Shown piece by piece: positions 1-12,573 of a stretch of DNA of 64,000 bases. The first letter of the stretch is position 1. Each line of letters opens with the position of its first letter. Made by a program: the position numbers and the translations under genes. The stretch is from Flavobacterium denitrificans DSM 15936 (GTDB lineage Bacteria > Bacteroidota > Bacteroidia > Flavobacteriales > Flavobacteriaceae), in assembly GCF_000425445.1 (NCBI RefSeq), contig NZ_KE384377.1, forward strand, positions 552,070 through 616,069, read 5' to 3'. Under the pieces are notes generated by a model, which saw only the letters and a list, made by a program, of their open reading frames with translations, did no database searches and was not told the DNA's origin.

Positions 1-720
1 AATGTAAACGATCCTGGCACACCGACATTGGTAAACGCAGGAACTCAGAACTTCTGCTTGATCAATGCGCCTACTTTTGCAAGCGTTCAGTTCAATGAGA
101 CAAATATTGTTTGGTACGATGCCTTGACAGCAGGGAATCTTATTCCATCAACCCAAGCATTGGCAAGCGGCACTTATTACGCTTCAATCAGCGATTCAGC
201 AACAGGCTGCGAGAGTGCGACTAGATTGGCAGTTGTAATCAATGTAAACGATCCAGGCACACCGACATTGGTAAACGCAGGAACACAAAACTTCTGCTTG
301 ATCAATGCTCCGACATTTGCAAGCGTTCAGTTCAATGAGACAAACATCGTTTGGTATGATGCTATGACAGCAGGAAACTTGATTCCGTCAACTCAGGCAT
401 TGGCAAGCGGCACTTATTATGCTTCTATCAGCGATCCGGCAACAGGCTGTGAGAGTGCGACAAGATTGGCAGTTGTAATCAATGTAAACGATCCTGGCAC
501 ACCGACATTAGTAAACGCAGGAACACAGAACTTCTGCTTGATCAATGCTCCGACATTTGCAAGCGTTCAGTTCAATGAAACAAATATTGTTTGGTACACT
601 GCTTTGACAGGAGGAACATTGATTTCATCAACTCAAGTTTTAACTAACGGCACTTATTATGCTTCAATCAGCGATCCGGCAACAGGCTGTGAGAGCACAA
701 CAAGATTGAGCGTAACAATC
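1..720 (+). repeat. Three near-identical 240-bp tandem coding repeats
   Basis: Units 1-240, 241-480 and 481-720 each begin AATGTAAACGATCC and each encode 80 residues. They differ at only a few positions in units 1 and 2, while unit 3 diverges towards its end. The downstream modules (721-1680) share the protein motif but not the DNA identity. The array enters the window already in register, so it very probably continues upstream. Confidence 0.92.
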
Positions 721-2577
721 AATGTGACAGATCCAGCAACTCCTACAACTACAAACGCATCTCAAGTTTTCTGTTCTGGAAATGCGCCTACAGTTGCTAA
801 TATTCAAGTGATTGAAACAAATGTAATTTGGTACAGTACAGCGACTGGTGGAACAGCAATTCCTACAACAACTGCTTTAGCTAGTGGTACATATTACGGA
901 GCTATAAAAGATCCTGTAACGGGTTGTGAAAGCAGTGTAAGATTAGCAGTAAATGTTACAGTTGGAAATACAATTAACCCGACTACAACAAATGCTTCTC
1001 AAAGCTTCTGCTCAACATCGGCACCAACTATTGGTAATATTCAGGTAAACGAAAGTAATGTTACTTGGTTTAGTTCCGCTACAGGTGGGACACCAATTCC
1101 AGCTACAACCGCTTTAACTACAGGTACTTATTTTGGAAACATTGTAGATCCAGCGACAGGATGTGAAAGTTCAACTCGTTTGCAGATTGCGGTTACGGTA
1201 ACAAATCCAAGTCCGACGCCAACAACAACGAATGCGACTCAAAACTTCTGTACGTTGAATTCACCAACAGTTGCTAATATTCAGGTAAATGAAGCAAATG
1301 TAGTTTGGTACAATACTGCAACAGGTGGAACAGCAATTCCAGCTACGACAGCATTAACTACAGGTACTTATTATGGAGCTGTTTCAAGTGCGATTGGTTG
1401 TGAGAATCCAGTACGTTTGGCAGTTGTAGTAAATGTAAATACTCCGGGAGTGGTTACTACACCAAGAACAACACAAACATTTTGTTTATCAAAATTGCCT
1501 ACACTTGCTAATATCCTAGTAAATGAGCCAAATGTAGCATGGTATGCTTCTGCAACAGGCGGAACACCTTTAGCGGCTAATACACAATTAACTGCTGGTA
1601 CTTACTATGCATCAGCTCTCGCTAACACAACAAATGGTTGTGAAAGTGCAACAAGATTAGGAATCACAATTGCATTCGAAAATGATGCTTTGGTTCCAAT
1701 TACGACAAGTGATGATACTCCTTGTGTTTTCCAAGGCGTGACATATTCAGTTGCAAATGGTAAATCAAACTATGTTTGGTCAATTACAAATGGAACAATT
1801 GTTTCAGGCGGAGGAACTGCTGATGGAACAGTGACAGTTTCATGGTCTGATATTGGTACAGGTACAGTGAAAGTTACTTACATCAATACTTGTGACGAAA
1901 CAACAACTAAAACGCTGAATGTAGCAGTGGCAACTTGTTCAGATTTGACAATTACAAATACAGTTAATAATCCGACTCCGAATTTTGGTGAGCAGGTAAC
2001 ATTCACAGTAACAGTAAACAATGTTGGGCAAGGAAGTTTCATCAATACAATAGTGAGCAATATATTGCCTAGCGGTTATGATTTAGTTAGCACAAGTACA
2101 ACTGCTGGAACATATGATACTGCAACACAGCTTTGGACAATTCCAACTTTAAATGCTGGACAAAGTGTGGTGTTGACAGTTGTGGCAGAAGTATTGCCAG
2201 GTGGTGATTATTTGAATGTTGCAACGGTTGAAATTTCAACACCTTTAGATGTTGATGCTTCAAACAACACGGCTTCGGTTTCAGTCGAACCAATTTGTTT
2301 AACAGTTTATAATGAGTTCACTCCAAACAATGACGGAGCAAATGACCTCTTTAGAATTGACTGTATCGAATCGTATCCAAACAATGAGTTGAAAGTGTAC
2401 AACAGATATGGCGCATTAGTTTACAGTAAACAGCATTATGAAAATGATTGGAACGGAACTGCCAATGTATCTGGAGTTATTAATAGAGGAGATATGCTGC
2501 CAACAGGTACTTATTTTTATGTGATAGACATTGGAGACGGAACGGTTAAAAAAGGATGGTTATCTATAATGAGATAA
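1..2577 (+). CDS. SprB-like secreted repeat adhesin, T9SS type B C-terminus (5' end outside window)
   Basis: The reading frame is open from base 1, so this is the C-terminal 858 residues of a larger cell-surface protein. It starts with about seven Ig-like modules of roughly 80 residues, each with the pattern FC...P...VxWY...GTYY...GCES..RL; their two cysteines probably form a disulfide. Next come a PKD-like domain (bases 1690-1920), a DUF11 domain (1930-2290) and a gliding-motility-associated C-terminal domain (from about 2300; motif EFTPNNDG...YNRYG...W). That last domain is the type B signal for export by the type IX secretion system. The next gene is a PorP/SprF protein, the usual partner of such adhesins. 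By analogy with SprB it may be an adhesin moved along the cell surface during gliding; ligand unknown. Family call firm, exact role inferred. Confidence 0.88.
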   Translation, partial: NVNDPGTPTLVNAGTQNFCLINAPTFASVQFNETNIVWYDALTAGNLIPSTQALASGTYYASISDSATGCESATRLAVVINVNDPGTPTLVNAGTQNFCLINAPTFASVQFNETNIVWYDAMTAGNLIPSTQALASGTYYASISDPATGCESATRLAVVINVNDPGTPTLVNAGTQNFCLINAPTFASVQFNETNIVWYTALTGGTLISSTQVLTNGTYYASISDPATGCESTTRLSVTINVTDPATPTTTNASQVFCSGNAPTVANIQVIETNVIWYSTATGGTAIPTTTALASGTYYGAIKDPVTGCESSVRLAVNVTVGNTINPTTTNASQSFCSTSAPTIGNIQVNESNVTWFSSATGGTPIPATTALTTGTYFGNIVDPATGCESSTRLQIAVTVTNPSPTPTTTNATQNFCTLNSPTVANIQVNEANVVWYNTATGGTAIPATTALTTGTYYGAVSSAIGCENPVRLAVVVNVNTPGVVTTPRTTQTFCLSKLPTLANILVNEPNVAWYASATGGTPLAANTQLTAGTYYASALANTTNGCESATRLGITIAFENDALVPITTSDDTPCVFQGVTYSVANGKSNYVWSITNGTIVSGGGTADGTVTVSWSDIGTGTVKVTYINTCDETTTKTLNVAVATCSDLTITNTVNNPTPNFGEQVTFTVTVNNVGQGSFINTIVSNILPSGYDLVSTSTTAGTYDTATQLWTIPTLNAGQSVVLTVVAEVLPGGDYLNVATVEISTPLDVDASNNTASVSVEPICLTVYNEFTPNNDGANDLFRIDCIESYPNNELKVYNRYGALVYSKQHYENDWNGTANVSGVINRGDMLPTGTYFYVIDIGDGTVKKGWLSIMR

Positions 2578-2624
2578 GCAGACAATGTTAATCATCTAAT
2601 TAATTAAACTAAATAAGTATCGTT

Positions 2625-3560
2625 ATGAAACTATATATAAAATCACTGAAGAAAACATATTTTATTCTAATATGTTCTTTTATCACAGTCTGTGCTAGTG
2701 CACAGCAAGATCCAGAGTATACGCAGTATATGTACAATACAATGGCGGTAAATCCAGCTTATGCTGGGTCTACCGGTACATTGGAAGCAACGCTTTTGCA
2801 CCGTTCACAATGGGTTGGAATTGACGGCGCTCCAGAAACACAGTCTTTTTCTATTCACGCTCCGCTTCGAAATGAGAAAGTTGGTTTGGGACTTAGTGTC
2901 GTTAATGACAAAATTGGTCCTTCAAACGAACTTTATCTTGACGGAAACTTCTCTTATTCTATTCCGCTAGGATACGAAAAAAGATTGGCTTTCGGTCTAA
3001 AAGCGGGTATGAGAATGTTAAATGTAGATTGGTCAAAAGGGAGATATTACGATCCAAATGATGTTTTGTTGAATCAAAACATTGACAATCAGGCAAAATT
3101 AGCAGTTGGGGCTGGAATCTATTATTATACTGATAAATGGTACGTGGGAGCATCAGTTCCAAGTTTTATCCAGAACACTTATTATGATGATGTTCAGGAA
3201 TCCATCGACTATGATCGTTTGCATTATTATTTCATGGGAGGTTACGTTTTTGATTTGAATCCAAATTTAAAATTCAAACCTGCATTTTTAGTGAAGGCAG
3301 TGAGTGGGGCACCACTTACTGCTGATATATCGGCGAATTTTATGATTGCTGAAAAGTTTGTGATTGGTGGCTCATACAGAACAGATGATTCTGTGAGTAT
3401 CTTGGCAGGTTTTCAAATCTCTAAAAGTTTTTATGTTGGATACGCTTTCGATTATACCGTTAGTGATCTGAATAAATACAACGACGGATCGCATGAGATT
3501 ATCTTGCGTTACCAGTTTAATAAAGGCGAAAGTAAAATCAAATCCCCTCGATTCTTCTAA
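2625..3560 (+). CDS. PorP/SprF family type IX secretion outer-membrane protein
   Basis: This 311-residue protein has a signal peptide ending CASAQ, then the family opening QDPEYTQYMYNTMAVNPAYAGS. The rest is an amphipathic beta-strand pattern ending in an aromatic residue (RFF), as expected for an outer-membrane barrel. PorP/SprF proteins work with the type IX translocon; in F. johnsoniae SprF is needed to put SprB on the surface. The gene starts 47 bp after the adhesin stop and is followed 11 bp later by an OmpA-family gene, so the three probably form one unit devoted to secreting and anchoring the upstream adhesin. It may be an SprF paralogue rather than SprF itself, so no symbol is given. 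Confidence 0.9.
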   Translation: MKLYIKSLKKTYFILICSFITVCASAQQDPEYTQYMYNTMAVNPAYAGSTGTLEATLLHRSQWVGIDGAPETQSFSIHAPLRNEKVGLGLSVVNDKIGPSNELYLDGNFSYSIPLGYEKRLAFGLKAGMRMLNVDWSKGRYYDPNDVLLNQNIDNQAKLAVGAGIYYYTDKWYVGASVPSFIQNTYYDDVQESIDYDRLHYYFMGGYVFDLNPNLKFKPAFLVKAVSGAPLTADISANFMIAEKFVIGGSYRTDDSVSILAGFQISKSFYVGYAFDYTVSDLNKYNDGSHEIILRYQFNKGESKIKSPRFF

Positions 3561-3571
3561 ATCCAAAACCT

Positions 3572-5509
3572 ATGAAAAAACTATATATCCTAAGTTTAGT
3601 CTTGAGCATTACGTTTAGTTTTGCTCAAAAGACTAATTTAAAGAAAGCGGATGCTCTGTTTAGAAATTATGCTTACGCAGATGCGTCAAAGGCATATGAA
3701 GAAATTCTGCAAAACAGCAAAAATCCGTCAGTACAAACGTTAAAGAACGCAGCCGATTCGTATTATTTTATTTCCGATGAAAGGAATGCTATGAAATGGT
3801 ATAAAAAATTGTACGAGGCACAAGGCAATAATTTAACGGATATTTATTACTTGCGTTATATCCAAACTTTGAAAGGAGTAAAAGATTATGATCAAGCAGA
3901 TAAAATGACAAAAGAATATCTGAATAAAAAAGGTGATCAAAACGAGATAAACCGATATGTTGCACAGAAAAAACAACTCGACAGTTTGTCTAAAGCAAAA
4001 TCACTTTACACAGTTAAAAATCTGGATATCAATACCAGTAAATCGGATTTTGGAGCAACTTTTTTTCAGGACAGGATTGTGTTTACATCTGCTAGAGATA
4101 CCACAAAGTTCAGTGAAAAGTTATACACTTGGAACAATCAGCCTTTCTTGAATCTGTATTTGGCAGACAGAAATCAAGCTGACGGAAGTTTGTTTAACGA
4201 AACATTATTTCTCCCAAATGTAATGACGAAGTATCACGAAGCAACGGCTTCTTTCGATGCAAGCGGAAAAACCATTTATTATTCAACGAATATTGTCAAA
4301 AAGAACAAATTGGTAATTGATGAAAGCAAAACCAATAATTTTCAAATCGTTAAAGGGGAGATCGTAAACAATAAATTAGAAAATCCGCAACAACTTTTCT
4401 TTGACAATGCCGATTATTCAGTTGGACATCCTTCATTAAGTGAAGATGGAAAATGGCTTTTCTTTGCTTCTGACATGAAAGGCGGAAATGGTGAAACCGA
4501 TTTGTATTATGTGAAAATTGCTGATGACGGAACAATGAGTTCTCCAGTAAATCTTGGGCCAAAAATCAATACACTTGGAAATGAAGTTTTTCCTTTTTTT
4601 AGAAAAGGAAAGCTTTATTTTTCTTCTGATGGGCATTATGGTTTAGGAGATTTAGATGTTTACGAAAGCAAACTTTTGTCTGACGGAACTTTTTCTGATC
4701 CAGTCAATTTAGGCGAACCAATTAATAGCAATAAAGACGATTTTACTTTTGTAATTGATGGCACAGAAACGTATGGTTATGTTTCATCAAATAGAGAAGG
4801 AGGAAAAGGCGATGATGACATTTATTCTTTTGTAAAAGGAAAACCGGTTTGTAACCAGACGATTTCGGGTATGGCAATAGACAAAAAGACGAGATTGCCT
4901 CTTACTGATGTTTCAATTATGGCATATAATTCATATACCGAAGTTCTTGGCGAAACAAAAACAAACTTTGAAGGGAAATATGCCATCGAAGTGCCTTGCG
5001 GAAAAACAGTTAAAATGATTGCCGCAAAACCAAATTATGCGAGTGACGAAAAAACGGTAGAAACTACTAAAGAAAACGGTGGCGAAATCAAAGATGTCAA
5101 CTTTGAATTAAGTAATTATGATGACTTGGTTGTTAAGAGTAAAGGCGTTGAAAAAGTCGATGTAAAACCAATCTATTTTGATTACGACAAATATGACATT
5201 ACACCTTTGGCAGTTGAAGAGTTGACTAAAGTCGTTTTCATTATGCAGAAGTTTCCAAACATTAGGATTAAGATTGAATCACATACTGATTCTAGAGGAA
5301 AAGATTCGTATAACTTGAAACTTTCTGACAATAGAGCAAAATCAACACGTGATTATATTATTTCTCAAGGAATTGATGCTTCTCGCATTGAAAGCGCAAA
5401 AGGTTATGGAGAAAGCAGATTGATTAATAAATGCAAAAACGGAGTAAAATGTACAGAAGAAGAGCATTTGTTAAATAGACGTTCGGACTTTATCATTATC
5501 CAGAAATAG
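3572..5509 (+). CDS. OmpA-family protein with TPR, beta-propeller and carboxypeptidase-regulatory domains
   Basis: This 645-residue envelope protein has a signal peptide (about 1-18, cleaved near SFAQ) and a TPR-like helical segment (about 20-130). PD40/WD40-like propeller repeats follow (about 160-420; motifs such as DGKWLFFASD, GKLYFSSDG, YGYVSSNREGG). A CarboxypepD_reg-like domain (about 425-510, ISGMAIDKKTRLPL) and an OmpA peptidoglycan-binding domain (about 525-645, IYFDYDKYDI...SHTDSRG) complete it. The architecture matches proteins encoded next to PorP/SprF genes, including PorE, which links the T9SS outer-membrane ring to peptidoglycan. It probably anchors the product of the upstream genes. 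The domain call is firm; the specific partner is inferred from position. Confidence 0.87.
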   Translation: MKKLYILSLVLSITFSFAQKTNLKKADALFRNYAYADASKAYEEILQNSKNPSVQTLKNAADSYYFISDERNAMKWYKKLYEAQGNNLTDIYYLRYIQTLKGVKDYDQADKMTKEYLNKKGDQNEINRYVAQKKQLDSLSKAKSLYTVKNLDINTSKSDFGATFFQDRIVFTSARDTTKFSEKLYTWNNQPFLNLYLADRNQADGSLFNETLFLPNVMTKYHEATASFDASGKTIYYSTNIVKKNKLVIDESKTNNFQIVKGEIVNNKLENPQQLFFDNADYSVGHPSLSEDGKWLFFASDMKGGNGETDLYYVKIADDGTMSSPVNLGPKINTLGNEVFPFFRKGKLYFSSDGHYGLGDLDVYESKLLSDGTFSDPVNLGEPINSNKDDFTFVIDGTETYGYVSSNREGGKGDDDIYSFVKGKPVCNQTISGMAIDKKTRLPLTDVSIMAYNSYTEVLGETKTNFEGKYAIEVPCGKTVKMIAAKPNYASDEKTVETTKENGGEIKDVNFELSNYDDLVVKSKGVEKVDVKPIYFDYDKYDITPLAVEELTKVVFIMQKFPNIRIKIESHTDSRGKDSYNLKLSDNRAKSTRDYIISQGIDASRIESAKGYGESRLINKCKNGVKCTEEEHLLNRRSDFIIIQK

Positions 5510-5620
5510 TTTTATATTTGTGAGTTAATTGTTTGATTATCAGTAATAAAATATAAAACAAAGAAACCATTTGGAAGTTGGTTTTGTTTAATTCTTTTTT
5601 AAGAATAATGGACAAGAAGG

Positions 5621-5657
5621 AAATCAAGTCACATTGTTTTGTGACTTGATTTTTGAT
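5621..5657 (+). terminator. Rho-independent terminator after the adhesin/SprF/OmpA unit
   Basis: A perfect 12-bp stem (AAATCAAGTCAC paired with GTGACTTGATTT) with an 8-nt loop is followed by a T-rich tract. It lies about 110 bp after the OmpA-family stop. The rest of the 247-bp gap before ligA shows no further gene. Confidence 0.85.
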
Positions 5658-5750
5658 TTTTTAAAACTTTAGTTACTATGATGTTTTTGAAAAAAAATAA
5701 TCCTAATTTTGATATTCAGTTATTCAAAATTACAATCTGCATCATTTTAA

Positions 5751-8430
<2,680 letters not shown>

Positions 8431-8445
<15 letters not shown>

Positions 8446-9342
8446 TTTTCCTTGGTTTGTATGATTCTTGTTTTTGTCAAAATAAAAATCAATTCGGCCT
8501 AAATTAATTCCGTAACAACCAACTTGATTAACCAACACGTTTTCTCCAGCTTTATTTTTTACAATAGTAGGCTTGTCAAGAAAAGTATGAGTGTGGCCAC
8601 CAATAATTAAATCAATATCTTGGGTTTGTTCTGCCAAATTTAAATCACATATCTTCTTTTCGTCATCTCTATAGTTATAACCAAGATGTGACAAACAAAT
8701 AATCAAATCGCATTTTTCTTGTTTTTTCAATAATTGCGTCATGTCTTGAGCAATTTCTACCGGATTATTGTATACAGTTTCCTTATACATTTTTTTGTCA
8801 ACCAAACCATCAAGTTCAATTCCTAATCCGAAAACACCAACTTTGATTCCGTTTTTGTTGAAAATCTTGTAAGGCTTTACAAGTCCGTTCATGACTGTAT
8901 TTTTAAAATCATAATTTGAATTGATGAATTCGAATTTAGCATGAGGCATTTGAGCATACAAACCATCTAATCCGTTGTCAAAATCGTGGTTTCCAATAGT
9001 AGAAGCATCATATTTCATCATGCTCATCAATTTGAATTCCAATTCACCTCCGTAATAATTGAAATAAGGAGTTCCCTGAAAAATATCCCCAGCGTCTAAT
9101 AAAAGCACATTTGGGTTTTCCTGGCGAATCGTTTCGATCAGCGCAGCGCGACGAGACACTCCTCCTTTGTTTGCATTACGCGGATCATCAGCAGGAAAAG
9201 GATCTATGTGGCTGTGAACGTCATTAGTATGCAAAACAGTCAGGTGATTGATATCGTTAGATTCAAAACTGCTCAATGATAATCCCAAACTTAATAGGGC
9301 AGTACTTGCGGCAGTTTTTTCGATAAATTCTCTTCTTTTCAT
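8431..9342 (-). CDS. Exported metallophosphatase, N-terminal half of a split UshA-type 5'-nucleotidase
   Basis: This 303-residue protein opens with a Tat-like signal (MKRREFIEKTAAS, hydrophobic stretch, SFES). The calcineurin-like metallophosphatase core shows the two-metal motifs HTNDVHSHIDP, DAGD, GNHDFD, SHLGY and GGHTHT. These match the catalytic domain of periplasmic 5'-nucleotidases and 2',3'-cyclic phosphodiesterases. The protein stops where a full UshA would continue into its C-terminal domain; that domain is encoded by the gene immediately upstream. The two products probably assemble in the periplasm to release phosphate and nucleosides from nucleotides. Confidence 0.9.
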
Positions 9343-9397
9343 TGGGTATGTTTTTTTGCGTAAACGCGAGTAATTTTAATTTTTTCTGGAAATGTTG

Positions 9398-10177
9398 TTA
9401 TTCTTCAGTAATTCTAATGTCTCTTGGCGCCGGAATAGTGTCAACTTCTTTAAAATAGTCAATTAATACATCTCGAAGTTTGTAGTTTAGATCATATTTT
9501 TCAACACTTTTGCCAAAGAAATTCATGTTGTCACCTCTATTAGCAAGATAATCGTTGGTAGCAACGTAATAAATTTTATTTAAATCAAGAGGTTTTCCTT
9601 GAATAAGAATGTTTTTAGCGGTTTTGTCTTTAGCGATTGTAAATGTCATTCCAGATAAAGGTTGTGGTTTTTTCTCCTTAATAATGTAAGCAGCAATATC
9701 AAGAATTTGTTCTCCTTTTAAACCCAGAACAACTAAGTTGTTTTCAAAAGGCATAATTTCAAAAGCATTTCTAGTTGTGACATTTCCTTTTGGTAAAATA
9801 GCGCGAATACCACCATGATTTAAAAGGCATAAATCAATAGTTTTATTTTCACGTTTCTTGAAAACTAAATTTCCTCTTTGCACACAAACGTCGGCCATAA
9901 GACATCCGATTGTTGTTTGCCACTTTCCGTTGCTTTTGTCTAATGTTTCAGGATTGTAAGCCAGAACATTATCTAAATCCTTATTAATATGATCACGATA
10001 AGGTTTGATGAAGTTTTCGATTTCTGGAGTTTCTCCTCCTTTTTCAGTTACCGGAATCTGTTTTCCTTCTATCTTGGTTAAATTGTAGTTTTTCGGACTA
10101 CATGAAAATATAAAAAAAAGTGTTAAGAATATAACAAAAAGTTTTAAAAATCCGTTATACTTTTTTAGTTTTACCAT
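9398..10177 (-). CDS. Lipoprotein with the 5'-nucleotidase C-terminal domain
   Basis: This 259-residue protein has a hydrophobic signal ending FIFSCSPKN, a lipobox with the acylated Cys at about residue 26. The body matches the 5'-nucleotidase C-terminal substrate-binding domain: GCLMADV, LNHGGIRA, NAFEIMPFENNLVVL and YYVATNDYLANRGDN. It carries no metallophosphatase motifs. It is first in a two-gene unit with the metallophosphatase that starts 55 bp downstream, so the family is split into a lipid-anchored binding subunit and an exported catalytic subunit. The split is known in Bacteroidota; the membrane-anchoring role is inferred. Confidence 0.9.
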   Translation of the reverse strand: MVKLKKYNGFLKLFVIFLTLFFIFSCSPKNYNLTKIEGKQIPVTEKGGETPEIENFIKPYRDHINKDLDNVLAYNPETLDKSNGKWQTTIGCLMADVCVQRGNLVFKKRENKTIDLCLLNHGGIRAILPKGNVTTRNAFEIMPFENNLVVLGLKGEQILDIAAYIIKEKKPQPLSGMTFTIAKDKTAKNILIQGKPLDLNKIYYVATNDYLANRGDNMNFFGKSVEKYDLNYKLRDVLIDYFKEVDTIPAPRDIRITEE

Positions 10178-10198
10178 CTTAAATGCGACTTAAATAAT

Positions 10199-10206
10199 TA
10201 ATTTTG
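10199..10206 (+). promoter_or_regulatory. Candidate -7 element (TAATTTTG) for the 10225 gene
   Basis: This matches the Bacteroidota -7 consensus TAnnTTTG, 18 bp before the ATG at 10225, in the 47-bp gap between divergent genes. No clear TTTG -33 element is seen at the right distance, so the call rests on the -7 box alone. Confidence 0.4.
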
Positions 10207-10224
10207 TAATCTGGTAAAAATACT

Positions 10225-10737
10225 ATGTTTTTAAATTATATAAAGGAATTATTTGTAAAAAAATCATTAAAAAATAATCTGAATAATAATAAAAACGAAG
10301 AATTTACAAGTAACATACAAACAATTGGTTTATTGATAGATGAAACAAAGTTTCGGCATTCAAAAGAGTTGATGAAAGAGCTTTCGTTACAAGGAATCGC
10401 TTCTGAAAATATAAAAATTGTTGCGTATCGAAGTAAATTGAAGAAGAAAAAAGTGTATTCGAGACCTACTTTTGGGAAAAAACAGATCAACTGGAAGGGA
10501 GAAATTACAGAAAGTTTTTTGACAGAATTTACAGAAACAGAATTTGATCTTTTGATTAGTTATTATGATATTGAAAAAGCAATTTTGATGATGATAACTA
10601 GCAAATCAAAAGCTAAATTTAAAGTTGGATTTTCGTCGGTCGATCAAAAATTAAACCGATGGATGATAAATACAGAAATGGAGAATTGTAAAGTATTTGT
10701 TTCTGAATTGTTTAGGTATTTAAAAAGTATAAAATAA
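10225..10737 (+). CDS. Conserved hypothetical protein upstream of dapA
   Basis: This 170-residue soluble protein has no signal peptide or transmembrane segment. It has a basic N-terminus (KELFVKKSLKNNLNNNKNEE) and then an alpha/beta pattern (IQTIGLLIDETKF, ENIKIVAYRSK, FDLLISYYDIEKAI, KFKVGFSS). Small proteins of this kind commonly precede dapA in flavobacteria; I believe the family carries a DUF name (possibly DUF6913) but could not check. The gene ends 14 bp before dapA, so co-transcription is likely. No catalytic motif is visible and no function is proposed. Confidence 0.75.
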   Translation: MFLNYIKELFVKKSLKNNLNNNKNEEFTSNIQTIGLLIDETKFRHSKELMKELSLQGIASENIKIVAYRSKLKKKKVYSRPTFGKKQINWKGEITESFLTEFTETEFDLLISYYDIEKAILMMITSKSKAKFKVGFSSVDQKLNRWMINTEMENCKVFVSELFRYLKSIK

Positions 10738-10751
10738 ACTATAATTAAAAT

Positions 10752-11639
10752 ATGCAATCATTAATAGGAACTGGTGTTGCGCTTGTAACCCCATTTAAAA
10801 AAGACTTTTCAGTTGATATCGAAGCTTTGCAACGTATCGTTAATTTTTCGATTGACGGAGGAGTTGAATATCTTGTAGTTATGGGAACGACAGCAGAAAA
10901 TGCTACCTTGACTCAAGCCGAAAAAGAGTTGGTTATCAATACAGTAATCGATGTAAATAAAGGAAGATTGCCTTTAGTTCTTGGTGTAGGAGGAAATAAT
11001 ACAATGCAGGTTGTTGAGGAATTAAAAACAAGAGATTTTTCAGCTTTTGAAGCAATTCTGTCTGTTTCGCCTTATTATAATAAACCGACTCAAGAAGGAA
11101 TTTATCAGCATTTTAAAGCTGTTGCAGAGGCTTCTCCAGTTCCGGTAATCTTATATAATGTTCCAGGAAGAACTGCAAGCAATATGCTGCCTTCAACTGT
11201 GGTGCGTTTGGCAAACGATTTTGAGAATGTTGTAGCCATAAAAGAAGCAGCTGGAGATATGGCACAGGCGATGCAGATTATTAAAAATGCACCAAAAGAC
11301 TTTCTTGTTATTTCAGGAGACGATATGCTGGCGCTTCCAATCGTTTTAGCTGGGGGTGCTGGGGTAATTTCGGTAATTGGACAAGGATTTCCTAAAGAAT
11401 TTTCAGAAATGATTCGCTTAGGGTTAAATAAAAAAGCAGTTGATGCGTTTAAAACACATTATTTCTTGTCAGATAGTATTGATATGATTTTCGAGCAAGG
11501 AAATCCTGCAGGAATCAAACAAATATTCCAAGCTCTTGGAATTGCTGATAATACCGTTCGTTTGCCTTTAGTTGCTGTTGATGAATCACTGGCAACAAGA
11601 TTGAATAATTTTGTAAAAAACAGTATTAAAGCAGAGTAA
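10752..11639 (+). CDS. dapA: 4-hydroxy-tetrahydrodipicolinate synthase
   Basis: This 295-residue TIM-barrel enzyme condenses pyruvate with aspartate semialdehyde, the first committed step of lysine and diaminopimelate synthesis. The family signature GTTAENATL (usually GTTGE) is present, as are the catalytic tyrosine Y135 in ILYNVPGRT and the Schiff-base lysine K164 in VAIKEAAGD. Ala replaces the second Gly of GTTGE, which I take as ordinary variation. Length is standard. It follows the small hypothetical gene by 14 bp. Confidence 0.96.
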   Translation: MQSLIGTGVALVTPFKKDFSVDIEALQRIVNFSIDGGVEYLVVMGTTAENATLTQAEKELVINTVIDVNKGRLPLVLGVGGNNTMQVVEELKTRDFSAFEAILSVSPYYNKPTQEGIYQHFKAVAEASPVPVILYNVPGRTASNMLPSTVVRLANDFENVVAIKEAAGDMAQAMQIIKNAPKDFLVISGDDMLALPIVLAGGAGVISVIGQGFPKEFSEMIRLGLNKKAVDAFKTHYFLSDSIDMIFEQGNPAGIKQIFQALGIADNTVRLPLVAVDESLATRLNNFVKNSIKAE

Positions 11640-11672
11640 GTCTGGCGGTATTTTATTATACAAAAAAAATAT

Positions 11673-11703
11673 TTTGCAGTAGCTAAATTAATAACTAAAT
11701 TTG
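11673..11703 (+). promoter_or_regulatory. Promoter for the bamD-rpoZ-coaBC-porD-recN block
   Basis: TTTG (11673-11676), then a 19-nt spacer, then TAAATTTG (11696-11703): a full match to the flavobacterial -33/-7 consensus. The predicted transcript start leaves a 5' leader of about 60 nt before bamD. Confidence 0.7.
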
Positions 11704-11769
11704 CCACCGGAACTTCGGTGTGATTTTGCTTTGGCATAATGTCTAAGAAATCATAATAAAAGTAAGAAA

Positions 11770-12564
11770 ATGAAAAAAATAGTATCTCTATTAGTTGTTG
11801 TTGTCCTTTTTTGTTCTTGTAGTGATTACCAAAAGGTATTAAAAAATGAAGATGTTGCAGCAAAATTTGATATGGCAACAAAAATGTATGATGCAGGAAA
11901 ATATTCAAAAGCGATTCGTCTTTTTGAGCAATTAGCACCATCATATAGAGGTAAACCTCAAGCTGAAAAGCTTTTTTATATGTTTTCACAAGCTTACTAT
12001 AAAACACATCAGTATTATTTAGCAGGTTATCAGTTTGAAAGTTTTGTTTCAGGTTATCCGCGTAGTGAGAAAGTACAAGAAGCGGCGTTTTTAGGGGCAT
12101 ATAGTTATTCAAAACTAGCTCCTGTGTACAGTTTAGATCAGGCTGATACGGTAAAAGCTTTAGAGAAATTGCAAGCATTTATTGATAATTACCCTAATTC
12201 TGAATACATTCCGCAAGCTAATGAAGCTGTAAAAGTGTTGAACGGGAAGTTGGAGAAAAAAGCATACGAAAATGCTAAAGGGTATAATACAATATCAGAT
12301 TACAAATCGGCTTTAGTTGCATTTGATAATTTTATTGCTGATTTTCCTGGAACTTCGCTTAAAGAAGATGCGCTGTTTTACAAATATGATTCGGCATATC
12401 AATTGGCAATAAACAGTATTCCTCAAAAAATGGAAGAACGTTTGAATGTTGCAAAAGTGGCTTACAATAACTTGATTAAGTTTAAAAGCGATACAAAATA
12501 TAGAAAACAGGCAGACGAAATGTATGCCCGAGTTGAAACAGATTTACAAAAATATACTAAATAA
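11770..12564 (+). CDS. bamD: Outer-membrane assembly lipoprotein BamD
   Basis: This 264-residue lipoprotein has a signal peptide with lipobox VLFCSCSDY and then TPR-like helical repeats (AAKFDMATKMYDAGKYSKAIRLFEQ..., YYLAGYQFESFVSGYP, YKSALVAFDNFIADFPGT). That is the BamD arrangement. BamD works with BamA at the outer membrane to fold beta-barrel proteins. The length fits. It heads a block with rpoZ 9 bp downstream and then coaBC, porD and recN; this order is conserved in Bacteroidota and supports the identification. Confidence 0.93.
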   Translation: MKKIVSLLVVVVLFCSCSDYQKVLKNEDVAAKFDMATKMYDAGKYSKAIRLFEQLAPSYRGKPQAEKLFYMFSQAYYKTHQYYLAGYQFESFVSGYPRSEKVQEAAFLGAYSYSKLAPVYSLDQADTVKALEKLQAFIDNYPNSEYIPQANEAVKVLNGKLEKKAYENAKGYNTISDYKSALVAFDNFIADFPGTSLKEDALFYKYDSAYQLAINSIPQKMEERLNVAKVAYNNLIKFKSDTKYRKQADEMYARVETDLQKYTK

Positions 12565-12573
12565 AACAAAGTC

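Noticed and set aside
1-720. CRISPR-like array
   Set aside because: Repeats are 240-bp coding units in frame with no spacers.
11459-12178. 239-codon minus-strand ORF across the dapA end and bamD start
   Set aside because: Lies opposite two well-identified genes, has no recognisable domain, and its composition is that of an antisense frame.
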